DNA of 25,736 nucleotides from Syntrophomonadaceae bacterium (GCA_012522705.1 JAAYJY010000199.1:1-25736); one strand, 5' to 3'; shown: positions 7,453 to 16,010, counted from the stretch's first letter. Translations and numbers: made by a program. Notes: generated by a model not told the origin, from the letters alone.

Positions 7453-7549
7453 GTATAGTCGTCGGCAGATTTTGCTTCTGTTTTACCGCTTCAGTGTCTA
7501 GGCCAGCCTGTAAATCACACATACTGGCAGCATCCGCTGGTTTTTTCCC

Positions 7550-7915
7550 TCATTCCACTTCTTCGCTCAGGTTAAAGATTTCCTTCAGCCTGAGTTCATG
7601 ACCCTTAAGGTACAGATATCCTAATAAGGCCTCAAAACCCGTGCTGAGGCGATATTCCTGAACACTGGCATTTTTGGGCGGGGCGCTCTTGGTATTACGT
7701 CCCCGCCGGACAATATCCTTTTCATCCTGGGACAGTTGGCTAAAAAGCGTCTTTATCACCCTGGCTTGGTGTTCCGCCTTCACTTTCTCAACCGCGTCCT
7801 GGTGAATCTCTTTGATGCGGCGCGGTCCTGCCGCTGCCATCTGGGTTCGCACCAGCAGTTCATAGACGGCATCCCCAACATAAGCCAACAATGACGGGGA
7901 ATATTGTTCCAGCAT
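7550..7915 (-). CDS. mrnC: Mini-ribonuclease 3 (Mini-III)
   Basis: A dimeric RNase III-like enzyme without a double-strand RNA-binding domain; in Bacillus it matures 23S rRNA ends. The product is 121 residues from ATG at 7915. Family signatures are LLAYVGDAVYELLVR (catalytic Asp), RRGRNTKSAPPKNAS and LSTGFEALLGYLYLKG (catalytic Glu). I chose 7915 because GGAGG lies five bases upstream and the N-terminus matches relatives; the open frame extends to a TTG at 7945 that overlaps the end of cysS and has no better site. It is placed after cysS as in Bacillus, with a 16-base gap. Confidence 0.92.
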   Translation of the reverse strand: MLEQYSPSLLAYVGDAVYELLVRTQMAAAGPRRIKEIHQDAVEKVKAEHQARVIKTLFSQLSQDEKDIVRRGRNTKSAPPKNASVQEYRLSTGFEALLGYLYLKGHELRLKEIFNLSEEVE

Positions 7916-7931
7916 CCTTTCCTCCAGAGGC

Positions 7932-9521
7932 TTATGTATCAACAATCTTCCACCGGACCCCCTCCTTGGTATCCTTTAATGTGACACCTGCATTCTTCAA
8001 TTCTTCCCGTAACCGGTCCGCCCGCTCATATTCCTTATTAACCTTGAAATTCTGCCGCAATGCCGACAGGAAATTCAGGATCTCATCAATTTCGGGAGCC
8101 TTCTCATAACGGACCTGACTGCCATTGGCTTTATCCTCCACTTTGATGTGGTGGTGGTTCAAGAAATCCCGCAGTGAATCAGCCAGGGCATAGTTCTTGT
8201 CCTGACGAGCCCCATCCCTCATATCCAATATTATGCTGAGGACATCATCAACCCTATGTTGCCCAACCGTCTTGGTATCCATAAATATTCCCAGGACTCC
8301 ACCCAGGTTGTGGAAAATCTCCACAGCTTGACCCAAAATCGCCTTGTCCGTTTCTCGATTGTAATCAGCCCCGGCTATGAAGGCGTTGATCTGATGGGAT
8401 AGTTCGAACAGATATCCCAGGGCTTTGGCACTGTTAAAATCATCATCCATGGCTCCGATGAACTTTTCCTGAAGCTCCATGCCCCTAGTTATCAGTTCCG
8501 CTTCCACCACCGCCGTCGTTCTAAACTCTGTCCCGCCCAGAAACTCCTCCGCCAGCAGCATGGTGGTTTTAAGCCGACCCAAAGCCTTTCTGGCCTCCTC
8601 CAGCTTTCCGTCGTCAAAATCCAGCGGGCTGCGATAATGGGTCGCTATCAGGTAGTAGCGCACTACATCTTGAGGGAAGCGGGCCAATATATCCCTTAGA
8701 ATAAAGAAATTCCCCAGGGACTTGGACATTTTTTCACTGTTGACGGTTATAAAGCCATTATGCATCCAGTAGTTCACGAATGGTTTACCGGTGTACGCCT
8801 CAGCTTGGGCAATCTCATTCTCATGATGAGGAAATATCAAATCGGCCCCGCCGCCATGTATGTCGAAGGTCTCCCCCAAGTATTGGGTGGACATGACCGA
8901 ACACTCTATATGCCAGCCTGGCCTCCCGGCCCCCCAAGGGCTGCCCCAATAGGGTTCCCCTGGTTTGGCTTGTTTCCACAAAGCGAAATCAACCGGTGCC
9001 TCTTTGCGTTCATCTATCTCCACCCTGGCCCCGGCCAGCATGTCATCCAGAGAACGGCCCGACAATTTGCCATATTCAGGGAAGGACTTGACCCGAAAAT
9101 ACACATCCCCGTCTACCTCATAGGCATATCCTTTGGCAATCAAGCCTTCTATTACGGCAATTATCTGGGGTATATGCTCGCTGACCCGAGGATGGATATC
9201 GGCTCTGTTAATCCCTAATGCATCAGCATCAATAAAGTATTCATGGATATAATGCTCCGCTAATTTGATCGGGTCGTCGCCCTCTTCGCGGGCCCGGTTG
9301 ATTATCTTGTCATCCACGTCGGTAAAATTCTGCACCTAGTGGACATGGTAGCCCCGGAAAGCCAAGTATCGCCTTACCATATCGAAGACAACCAACGGGC
9401 GGGCATTGCCCAGATGAATATAGTTGTACGTGGTAGGGCCGCAAACATACATACTGACTTGCCCCGGATTAAGAGTTACTAACTCTTCTTTGCGGCCACT
9501 CAGGGTGTTGTATATTTTCAT
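7932..9521 (-). CDS. cysS: Cysteinyl-tRNA synthetase with an in-frame TAG at codon 62 and a duplicated C-terminal tail
   Basis: Charges tRNA-Cys. The frame runs 9521 to 7932, but codon 62 (9336-9338) is TAG. The first 61 codons contain the N-terminal zinc/ATP site (MYVCGPTTYNYIHLGNARP). The same frame resumes with VQNFTDVDDKIINRA, GWHIECSVM, FPHHENEIAQAE (zinc ligands) and the KMSKS loop. Both halves are well conserved and neither could work alone. In relatives the TAG position is normally Tyr or another aromatic residue, so one base change explains it. The ATG at 9521 has AAGGAGG ten bases upstream, inside the end of cysE. The full product would be 529 residues, about 60 more than usual, because the tail module occurs twice (about 424-471 and 478-529). 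It may be functional through suppression, a recent pseudogene, or a sequence error. Confidence 0.88.
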
Positions 9522-10182
9522 CCCCCGTTGCCTCCTTCTGTAATTCCTCTATCTTTCTTTCCAAATCATCGATAGTGACCTGCATTACCGCTAGTGCATC
9601 GGCCACCGGATCGGGCAGAAGATTGTGGTCAAGATCGACATCATCATAACTATCCGCGATTTTTAGTCCGTCCCGAGCCACTATCCGACCTGGTATTCCC
9701 ACTACCGTACAATGTGGAGGCACAGCTTTGACCACCACCGAACCGCCGCCGATTTTGGCATGGTCACCCACCGTAAAAGACCCCAGAACCTTTGCTCCGG
9801 CGCTGATAGTCACATTGTTGCCTATGGTGGGATGCCGCTTGCCTTTTTCCTTACCGGACCCGCCCAATGTTACTCCCTGGTATATGGTGACATTGTCGCC
9901 TATCTCGGTAGTTTCACCAATGACCACCCCGCTGCCGTGATCGATAAAAAATCCTTTGCCGATCGTGGCTCCAGGGTGGATCTCAATCCCGGTCAAGAAG
10001 CGACTGATATGTGATACCAAGCGGGCCAAGAAATATAAACGCCGATTATAGAGCAAGTGGGCTATGCGGTGATTAATTACGGCATGAAATCCCGGGTAAA
10101 GGAAAATAATTTCGGCCACACTGCGAGCCGCCGGATCTCTGTTAAAAACAACCTGTATTTCACGCTTAAGAACTGCCAGCAT
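9469..10182 (-). CDS. cysE: Serine O-acetyltransferase
   Basis: Acetylates L-serine with acetyl-CoA, the first step of cysteine synthesis. The 237-residue protein has an N-terminal helical part (LKREIQVVFNRDPAARS) and then the left-handed hexapeptide beta-helix (GIEIHPGATIGKGFFIDHG, VVIGETTEIGDNVTIYQGVTLGG, RHPTIGNNVTISAGAKVLG), with the usual active-site His pair. GGAGGGAGG precedes the ATG at 10182. It ends with a tail of about 40 residues past the helix, and its last 53 bases overlap cysS. It is the first gene after the Cys-type T-box leader, so expression should rise when tRNA-Cys is uncharged. Confidence 0.95.
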   Translation of the reverse strand: MLAVLKREIQVVFNRDPAARSVAEIIFLYPGFHAVINHRIAHLLYNRRLYFLARLVSHISRFLTGIEIHPGATIGKGFFIDHGSGVVIGETTEIGDNVTIYQGVTLGGSGKEKGKRHPTIGNNVTISAGAKVLGSFTVGDHAKIGGGSVVVKAVPPHCTVVGIPGRIVARDGLKIADSYDDVDLDHNLLPDPVADALAVMQVTIDDLERKIEELQKEATGDENIQHPEWPQRRVSNS

Positions 10183-10216
10183 TATCCTCCCTCCTTTCTA
10201 AAATCTACTCTCCAAA

Positions 10217-10253
10217 CAAAAACCTTTCATCCCTGTATCCAGAGACGAAAGGT
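10217..10253 (-). terminator. T-box conditional terminator
   Basis: A 14-bp stem ACCTTTCGTCTCTG / CAGGGATGAAAGGT with two G-U pairs and a GATA loop, followed on the minus strand by a run of five to six T. It is mutually exclusive with the antiterminator that uses the T-box sequence. Confidence 0.88.
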
Positions 10254-10465
10254 CAACCTTCCGCGGTTCCACTCTTATTGAGCACTGTCAGATGCCCCGC
10301 TTAAATCGACTTTAACGGTTCTCACCGGATATGCCTACTGACAGTTTCGGCATACCTGCTCCCGGGCGCACTTCAGACGACTTCTTACTGATGGAGGGCT
10401 CTCAGCCGGTGACCCTCCTTCTCTGGCAGCGATTGACGCTTACTTTTCCCGTTCCCTGCATTTCT
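10217..10465 (-). promoter_or_regulatory. T-box riboswitch leader, cysteine specifier (TGC)
   Basis: On the minus strand: a stem I start AACGGGAAAAGTA (S-turn AGTA), an AGAGAAGGAGGG segment, a GGCTGAGAGCC element, and a specifier region TGAAG-TGC-GCCC whose codon TGC (10368-10370) reads cysteine. The T-box sequence AGAGTGGAACCGCGG is at 10261-10275. A terminator hairpin follows at 10222-10253. The position before cysE-cysS and the Cys codon agree with each other. Uncharged tRNA-Cys should bind and favour the antiterminator. Confidence 0.92.
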
Positions 10466-10485
10466 GATAAATTCGGTTATGATTA

Positions 10486-10515
10486 ATTATATTCAGCTGT
10501 TGCCCCCAATGTCAA
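10486..10515 (-). promoter_or_regulatory. sigma-A type promoter of the T-box/cysE-cysS operon
   Basis: TTGACA (10510-10515), an 18-base spacer and TATAAT (10486-10491) on the minus strand. Both boxes are exact consensus, and it lies about 30 bases ahead of T-box stem I. Confidence 0.85.
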
Positions 10516-10633
10516 CATTCAACCGCCAACTGAATGAGTAATTACTGGCAACCAGCATGCGTCATCTAGTTTGTTAAGTTAAACCCAAGCAACAAATTGC
10601 ACTCCTAGACAATAGGTAAAACCGCATCCCGGC

Positions 10634-12079
10634 TTAGCCAAATAATTTGCGGGCCTGGTCGATACGCCGCCGACATTCTTCTCGTCCCAACACCATGATA
10701 AGGTATGGTAATTCAGGACCGTAAGTCCGTCCGGTCAGTGCACTGCGCAGCGGCATGTAAACATCTTTAGCCTTTAGATGGAGCCTTTTTACAGCTGCCT
10801 TGATATAGGCCTTAGCCTCCTCCGGCTTCTCGAATTCGGGCAGGCCATCATGAAAGTAGGCTAACACGGTTTGGGCCCCCTCGGCAGACAACGCTTCCCG
10901 CGCGCCCTCTTCCCATTCGACCTGGCGGAAGAATACCTCGGCCTCATTCGTGATATCTGCCAAACAGACCAAATGATCGCGCACTGCTTCAACCAAGAGA
11001 TGGTAGCGCCGTTCGTCCAATTGGCTGAGTTTAAGGGTCCATTCCGAGCCCATCAGATAGGGTCTCAGCAGTTCTGCCAATTGCGGCACCGATTTCAGCT
11101 TGAGATACTGCTGATTCATCCAGTTGAGCTTATCCATATCAAAAACCGCGGGGCTTTTCGCCACCCTGTCCAAAGTGAAGGCCTGGACCAGTTCCTCACG
11201 ACTGAGGATCTCCTGTTCACCCTCTGGCGACCACCCCAGTAAGGCCAGGAAATTAAAGAGTGCCTCTGGGAGGTACCCCATCTGGCGATATTGAATCAGG
11301 GAAGTTGCCCCATGGCGTTTGCTCATCTTCTGGCGATCGCTGCCCAGAATCAAAGAGATATGGGCAAACTCTGGACGAGCAAATTTCAAGGCATCGTATA
11401 GCATCAATTGACGGGGGGTATTGGGAAGGTGTTCTTCCGCCCTTATTATGTGGGTTATCCCCATTAATACGTCATCAATTACCACCGCAAAGTTATATAC
11501 CGGAATACCATCGGATTTGAGAATTATGAAGTCGCCACTGTTATCACTTTCGAAACTTACCGTGCCCCTTACCAGATCGTTGACCACATAGATCTGGTGG
11601 ACTGGTACCCGGAAGCGCACACTGGGTTTTAACCCGGCCTCGATTCTCTTTTTAACCTCTTGGTCGCTCAAGCCATAGCATCTGCCGGAATACCGCTGCA
11701 TCTGTCCGCTCTGCACCTGAGCCTGGCGTTCACTTTCCAATTCTTCCAGTGTACAGAAGCAGTAATAGGCATCACCTTGCTCCAAGAGCTTATGTATATA
11801 TGACTGATAGATATCCAGGCGTTCGGTTTGCCGGTACGGACCATTATCGCCACCCTCCAGTATGCCCTCGGTCCATGTTATGCCCAGCCATCGCAATGAT
11901 TCCAGTATCTCTTCTTCATACTGGCGTCGCGAGCGCTCGAGGTCGGTATCCTCGATCCTGACCACGAATTCGCCCCCCTCATGAGCGGCGAACAAATAGT
12001 TAAACAAAGCCGAGCGCGCCCCGCCGATATGTAACGGTCCGGTCGGACTGGGTGCAAACCTTACCTTGCTCTTTCTCAT
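10634..12079 (-). CDS. gltX: Glutamyl-tRNA synthetase
   Basis: Charges tRNA-Glu (and possibly tRNA-Gln if nondiscriminating, as in most Firmicutes; not decidable here). The 481-residue class I synthetase has FAPSPTGPLHIGGARSALFNY (HIGH motif), the YYCFCTLEELE insertion, the DDVLMGITHIIRAEEHLPNT segment and the SDRQKMSKRHGATSL loop (KMSKS motif), followed by a helical anticodon-binding domain. AGGGAGGGAATGGG precedes the ATG at 12079, and a promoter lies at 12104-12132. It sits between a glycosyltransferase and cysE; in Bacillus it directly follows ispF. Confidence 0.97.
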   Translation of the reverse strand: MRKSKVRFAPSPTGPLHIGGARSALFNYLFAAHEGGEFVVRIEDTDLERSRRQYEEEILESLRWLGITWTEGILEGGDNGPYRQTERLDIYQSYIHKLLEQGDAYYCFCTLEELESERQAQVQSGQMQRYSGRCYGLSDQEVKKRIEAGLKPSVRFRVPVHQIYVVNDLVRGTVSFESDNSGDFIILKSDGIPVYNFAVVIDDVLMGITHIIRAEEHLPNTPRQLMLYDALKFARPEFAHISLILGSDRQKMSKRHGATSLIQYRQMGYLPEALFNFLALLGWSPEGEQEILSREELVQAFTLDRVAKSPAVFDMDKLNWMNQQYLKLKSVPQLAELLRPYLMGSEWTLKLSQLDERRYHLLVEAVRDHLVCLADITNEAEVFFRQVEWEEGAREALSAEGAQTVLAYFHDGLPEFEKPEEAKAYIKAAVKRLHLKAKDVYMPLRSALTGRTYGPELPYLIMVLGREECRRRIDQARKLFG

Positions 12080-12103
12080 CCCATTCCCTCCCTATTCCGG
12101 GTA

Positions 12104-12132
12104 ATTATAACCGTTAGCCAGTAAATCGGCAA
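12104..12132 (-). promoter_or_regulatory. sigma-A type promoter of gltX
   Basis: TTGCCG (12127-12132), a 17-base spacer and TATAAT (12104-12109) on the minus strand, 24 bases ahead of the gltX ATG. Confidence 0.68.
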
Positions 12133-12259
12133 CTGTAGAGCACTCGAAGGCGGCTGACTAGGACTGATGCTGAAAAGGTTGTTCTTCGCCATTAAGGTAT
12201 TATGACTTGGCTCCGTGGGATATTTGTTCACCAGGCCAGTCGCGGGCAGGCTTGGGCCA

Positions 12260-13264
12260 TTATTGCAGGATGGTTCGGTAGACTCTCAGGTAATCCTCTA
12301 CCATCCGCTCCTTACTGAACTGTTCCTCGATCCAGCGGCGACAGGTTGACCGGTTCAAGCGTGTTATATCCTTAACCGCTGCGACTGCCTCCTCGAGAGT
12401 TCCGACCAGAAACCCCGTCTCCCCATCCTTAATCACTTCGGGCATAGAACCCCGGTTATAGGCCACTACCGGGGTTCCGCAAGCCATGGCCTCGATAACG
12501 CTAAGCCCAAAAGGCTCGTCAAAGTAGATAGGATGCAGTAAAGCAAGGGCCCCCCGCAAAAGCGTGTTCCTGGGTTCGGGTCCCACCGACCCGGCATAGA
12601 CAACATTTTGGTCAAGATAAGGGGCGACCTTGGCCTGATAATAGTCATGGTCCTGAATGATGCCCGCCATGATCAGTTTGATTCCCAGGCGCCGGGCAAT
12701 CTGGATGGCATCATAAGTCCCTTTGTCGGGATGGATGCGACCGAAATAGAGCAGGTAATCATCGGGATTGTCATTAAAGCTGAACAGCTTCAGATCTATT
12801 CCGTGATAGACATTGGCGCAGTAGTCCAGCTGCGGGTAGCGGTCGGCGATACTTATGGACACATAGTGACCGGTTTGGTTGTATTTCTGATATACAGGCA
12901 GTATCTTGGGACTGGAGAAGCCGTGAATGGTAGTAACCATCGGCGTCTTTACCAATCGGCTGTATGACAAGGGAAGAAAATCATAGTGGTTGTGGATGAT
13001 GTCAAACCGACTCGCCTGTTCAAACAGGTGGGCGACATGCAGACACTCCCAAACCTTGGCATCGATTTCGGGGGTCTCCTCGTAAGGGGTGGGGCAGATC
13101 GCTTCCAATTGTCCATTTGTTAGGGAATCGCCGGTGGCAAATAGGGTGACCGTCATCCCTTCGCATACCAAGCCTTCGGCCAGCATCGACACAATCGCTT
13201 CCCAAGGACCATAATGGCGTGGAGGGGTACGCCAAGCTATTGGCGCCAGGAGGGCGATCTTCAT
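12260..13264 (-). CDS. GT4-family glycosyltransferase
   Basis: A 334-residue GT-B fold retaining glycosyltransferase. The N-terminal half begins MKIALLAPIAWRTPPRHYGPWE, a pattern seen in a subgroup close to bacterial family 4 mannosyl/glucosyltransferases. The donor-binding half has LLYFGRIHPDKGTYDAI and the EPFGLSVIEAMACGTPVVA signature with the conserved Glu residues. The acceptor and sugar cannot be told. GAGGTGAG precedes the ATG at 13264. It is separated from ispF by a terminator and from gltX by a promoter, so it looks like its own unit inserted into a normally continuous gene block. Confidence 0.88.
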   Translation of the reverse strand: MKIALLAPIAWRTPPRHYGPWEAIVSMLAEGLVCEGMTVTLFATGDSLTNGQLEAICPTPYEETPEIDAKVWECLHVAHLFEQASRFDIIHNHYDFLPLSYSRLVKTPMVTTIHGFSSPKILPVYQKYNQTGHYVSISIADRYPQLDYCANVYHGIDLKLFSFNDNPDDYLLYFGRIHPDKGTYDAIQIARRLGIKLIMAGIIQDHDYYQAKVAPYLDQNVVYAGSVGPEPRNTLLRGALALLHPIYFDEPFGLSVIEAMACGTPVVAYNRGSMPEVIKDGETGFLVGTLEEAVAAVKDITRLNRSTCRRWIEEQFSKERMVEDYLRVYRTILQ

Positions 13265-13487
13265 TTTCTCACCTCATTTCGCAAGTAGGTCCTGGCCTTC
13301 TTCGCGGGTTGCCAATCTAGCCAGTCCTGCCTTATATCCTTGGCAAAACCAGGTCAGATTATGCCTTCACGGCCAAGATTCGGCCCGGTCCCCATCACGA
13401 CGGCTGGTTACGGGGATTATTTGGCGGCGATCTTCTGCCCGCCCGGCCGTTTCCACCTGCCCGGGACTACCCCCAGCGCCTTAACCG

Positions 13488-13530
13488 CAAAAAAGCCCTC
13501 TGGTCAGATAAATGTGCCAATCAGAGAGCA
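13488..13530 (-). terminator. Rho-independent terminator after ispF
   Basis: Stem GCTCTCTG / CAGAGGGC (13522-13529 and 13495-13502, one G-U pair) followed on the minus strand by six T (13489-13494). It ends the PIN/TRAM-ispD-ispF operon. Confidence 0.72.
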
Positions 13531-13541
13531 AAACTTTTATA

Positions 13542-14033
13542 TTATTTAATGGCTTCGATCAACGCTACCGCTTGAGCGGCGATGCCCTCGCCCCGCCCGG
13601 TAAATCCCAACTCTTCAGTGGTGGTAGCCTTGATACAGATCTGCTCGGAATCTACTCCCAAGGTGTGGGCCAGATTAGCTCGCATGGCGGGTATGAAAGC
13701 CGCTATTTTCGGCCTCTGGGCAACTATGGTGCAATCAATGTTTACTATAGTCCACCCCCTGCCATACAATAGCTGTTTAACCCTTGCCAATAAGCATCGG
13801 CTATCGATATCCTTGTATTCATCAGCCATATCCGGAAAATGTGCACCTAAATCGCCCATTGCTGCTGCTCCTAATAATGCGTCGCAGATGGCGTGGATCA
13901 ATACGTCTGCATCGGAATGCCCCAGCAAACCCTTTTCAAAAGGGATATCCACTCCCCCCAATACTAACCGGCGCCCTTCTTCCAAACGGTGGACATCATA
14001 GCCCGAACCTACCCGCATCCTGCTATGTACCAT
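13542..14033 (-). CDS. ispF: 2-C-methyl-D-erythritol 2,4-cyclodiphosphate synthase
   Basis: Fifth step of the non-mevalonate isoprenoid route; forms the cyclic diphosphate with loss of CMP. The 163-residue product has the zinc-site motif GYDVHRL, the GLLGHSDADVLIHAICDALLGAA segment, GDLGAHFPD and the C-terminal TTEELGFTGRGEGIAAQAV. The usual start is near MRVGSGYDVH, so ATG at 14018 is possible; the upstream ATG at 14033 sits one base after the ispD stop and suggests coupled translation. ispD and ispF are separate genes here. Confidence 0.96.
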   Translation of the reverse strand: MVHSRMRVGSGYDVHRLEEGRRLVLGGVDIPFEKGLLGHSDADVLIHAICDALLGAAAMGDLGAHFPDMADEYKDIDSRCLLARVKQLLYGRGWTIVNIDCTIVAQRPKIAAFIPAMRANLAHTLGVDSEQICIKATTTEELGFTGRGEGIAAQAVALIEAIK

Positions 14034-14034
14034 A

Positions 14035-14730
14035 TTAGGCCATGCCTTTCATCAAGGCTTCTGCCATCAGCATGTCTTCGGGAGTGGTTATCTTGATGTT
14101 ATTGTAATCGCCCGGTACGAGCTTGACCCGCCCTATGTATAGTTCAAAAAGGGATGCATCGTCGGTGCCTAAAAACCCCTCCTCGAAGGCCTGCCGATAG
14201 GCGGTGACCAATTCCGTATAATTGAACACTTGGGGTGTCTGTATGCCATATACCGAGGCTCGGTCCAATGTTTGGCGGACAAATCCATCCCGATCTCCCA
14301 ATTTGACAGTTTCTTTACTGGGTATGCCGGGTATGGCCGCCCCCCATTCCCTGGCTTTCGCCACCAGTCCGATCAGTACTTCCAGGGACAAAATGGGCCG
14401 TGCACCATCATGCACAGCCACCAGATCAGTATCTTCACCCAGTTGCTGCAGTCCAGCCCAAACCGAATCCTGTCTTTCCGGACCGCCCGGGACAACTGCC
14501 GACACTTTACTATACCTGAATCGTTTGACTATCTCTTCATCACAGTATTCAATTTCATCCGGGGCACATACCACCACTATTTGACTTACTAATGGCAATC
14601 TGTCGAAGAAATCCAACGAATACGATAAAACCGGTCTCCCATTCAAGAGCATGTACTGTTTGTTGGTGTTGCTCCCCATGCGGCGGCCTTTGCCAGCTGC
14701 CGCTATAACAACCCGAAGGTTGTCAACCAT
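14035..14730 (-). CDS. ispD: 2-C-methyl-D-erythritol 4-phosphate cytidylyltransferase
   Basis: Third step of the non-mevalonate isoprenoid route; joins CTP to methylerythritol phosphate. The 231-residue nucleotidyltransferase has VVIAAAGKGRRMGSNTNKQY (nucleotide loop), VPGGPERQDSVWAGL, VAVHDGARPI, IPSKETVK and IQTPQVF, all expected. Its ATG overlaps the end of the PIN/TRAM gene by eight bases, and ispF begins one base after its stop. Confidence 0.97.
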   Translation of the reverse strand: MVDNLRVVIAAAGKGRRMGSNTNKQYMLLNGRPVLSYSLDFFDRLPLVSQIVVVCAPDEIEYCDEEIVKRFRYSKVSAVVPGGPERQDSVWAGLQQLGEDTDLVAVHDGARPILSLEVLIGLVAKAREWGAAIPGIPSKETVKLGDRDGFVRQTLDRASVYGIQTPQVFNYTELVTAYRQAFEEGFLGTDDASLFELYIGRVKLVPGDYNNIKITTPEDMLMAEALMKGMA

Positions 14731-15829
14731 ACATATTCACCTCTTGCATTGCTTCCTCCGCCAAGTTGCTTCTCGTGGTCCGTTCTTCCCTTATCTTGCG
14801 GCTGAATATCATACGTCCAGCCGCGGTTTGGAATACGCTGGTCACGATTACCTCCAGATTGTTACCTATCTCCAGCTGGCCGCCCTCAACCACAACCATG
14901 GTGCCGTCTTCTAGGTAACCCACCCCTTGGCCAGGTTCTTTGCCTTCTTTTAATATATTAATATACATGGTTTCACCTGGATAAACAACAACCTTTACCG
15001 CGTTGGTCAACTCATTGATGTTCAACACCTTAATGCCATGCAATTCGGCTACCTTGTTAAGATTGTAGTCGTTGGTTATTATGCTGGCCTGCAATTTTTT
15101 ACATAACCTCACCAATTTCATATCCACTTCCTTCTCAGTTCCGATGTCATTATCGATGATGCGGATATTGATGACAGGATCCTTTTGCATTTTTGATAGC
15201 AGATCAAGACCGCGACGTCCCTTGCTGCGGCGGAGATTGTCGGATGAATCCGCGATGTGCTGCAATTCTTCAATTACAAAGACTGGTACTATAAGCGTAC
15301 CTTCCAGAAACCTGCTTTGGCACACATCATAGATGCGTCCATCAATGATGGCACTGGTATCCAGTATTTTGTTAAAACCGTCATTCCTTTCGACCGCGTG
15401 GTCCGGCTCGGTCAACCTTGAGGGCAACATTCTCCACACATCGGCGGCTCTGCGGCTGCCTATCTTCATGCCCAGATAACCGCATAGGACAAAGGTGATG
15501 ATAGTCAAATAATTGCCTGCTCCCCGCATCACCGAGAGAGGATAACTGCTCAGCAAACCTACTAAGGCTCCCACGATCAAACCGGCACTGCCGCACAACA
15601 GAACTTCAATTGAGATATTATCCAGCCATCGGTTAAGAATTATGATGCCCTTGGACAGCAGCCCTAAGACCAGCTTACCTAAAGAATAGAACAGCATACA
15701 GATTAACACCGCGGTCCCGATCTGCCAGGCTACCCCTAGGCCCCAACACATCTTAAACGATTGGCTCCCCCACAGACCTGCCAAAATTCCTGCCAGTATC
15801 AATTGCCATGAAATGAACCTATTTTTCAT
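14723..15829 (-). CDS. yacL: PIN/TRAM-domain membrane protein (YacL family)
   Basis: A 368-residue protein with about four membrane segments in its first 130 residues. A PIN nuclease-like domain follows (KILDTSAIIDGRIYDV, VPVFVIEELQHIADSSD, SIITNDYNLNKVAEL), then a TRAM RNA-binding domain near the end (EPGQGVGYLEDGTMVVVEGG). The acidic residues of the PIN site are present, so RNA cleavage is possible but the substrate is unknown. I chose ATG at 15829 because a perfect AGGAGGTGA lies seven bases upstream; the open frame extends to 15871 without such support. In many relatives it follows disA or carD; here a plus-strand gene separates it from disA. Confidence 0.92.
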   Translation of the reverse strand: MKNRFISWQLILAGILAGLWGSQSFKMCWGLGVAWQIGTAVLICMLFYSLGKLVLGLLSKGIIILNRWLDNISIEVLLCGSAGLIVGALVGLLSSYPLSVMRGAGNYLTIITFVLCGYLGMKIGSRRAADVWRMLPSRLTEPDHAVERNDGFNKILDTSAIIDGRIYDVCQSRFLEGTLIVPVFVIEELQHIADSSDNLRRSKGRRGLDLLSKMQKDPVINIRIIDNDIGTEKEVDMKLVRLCKKLQASIITNDYNLNKVAELHGIKVLNINELTNAVKVVVYPGETMYINILKEGKEPGQGVGYLEDGTMVVVEGGQLEIGNNLEVIVTSVFQTAAGRMIFSRKIREERTTRSNLAEEAMQEVNMYG

Positions 15830-15980
15830 GCAAATATCACCTCCTGATAATAGCATTCTAAAAACTGCCAATTACTATACGGCAGGCATAATATTTTTAG
15901 ATACCTTATTAAATTGAGGTTGGCGCTTCGCATCGCTTATAAACTCATATTATTAAATAACCATCAAACGGAACGCGGAA

Positions 15981-16010
15981 TTGACAAGGCATTTGGGGGA
16001 GGACTATAAT
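15981..16010 (+). promoter_or_regulatory. sigma-A type promoter of the small cysteine-rich gene
   Basis: TTGACA (15981-15986), an 18-base spacer and TATAAT (16005-16010) on the plus strand, 40 bases upstream of the ATG at 16051. Both boxes are exact consensus. Confidence 0.82.

Noticed and set aside
9336..9338. Genome-wide reassignment of TAG to a sense codon
   Set aside because: At least six genes here end with TAG at natural C-termini, one of them just before a terminator (mreB) and two abutting or overlapping the next start (mcsB, radA).
13265..13487. Promoter of the GT4 glycosyltransferase
   Set aside because: Several AT-rich hexamers exist but none pairs with a convincing -35 box, so none is claimed.
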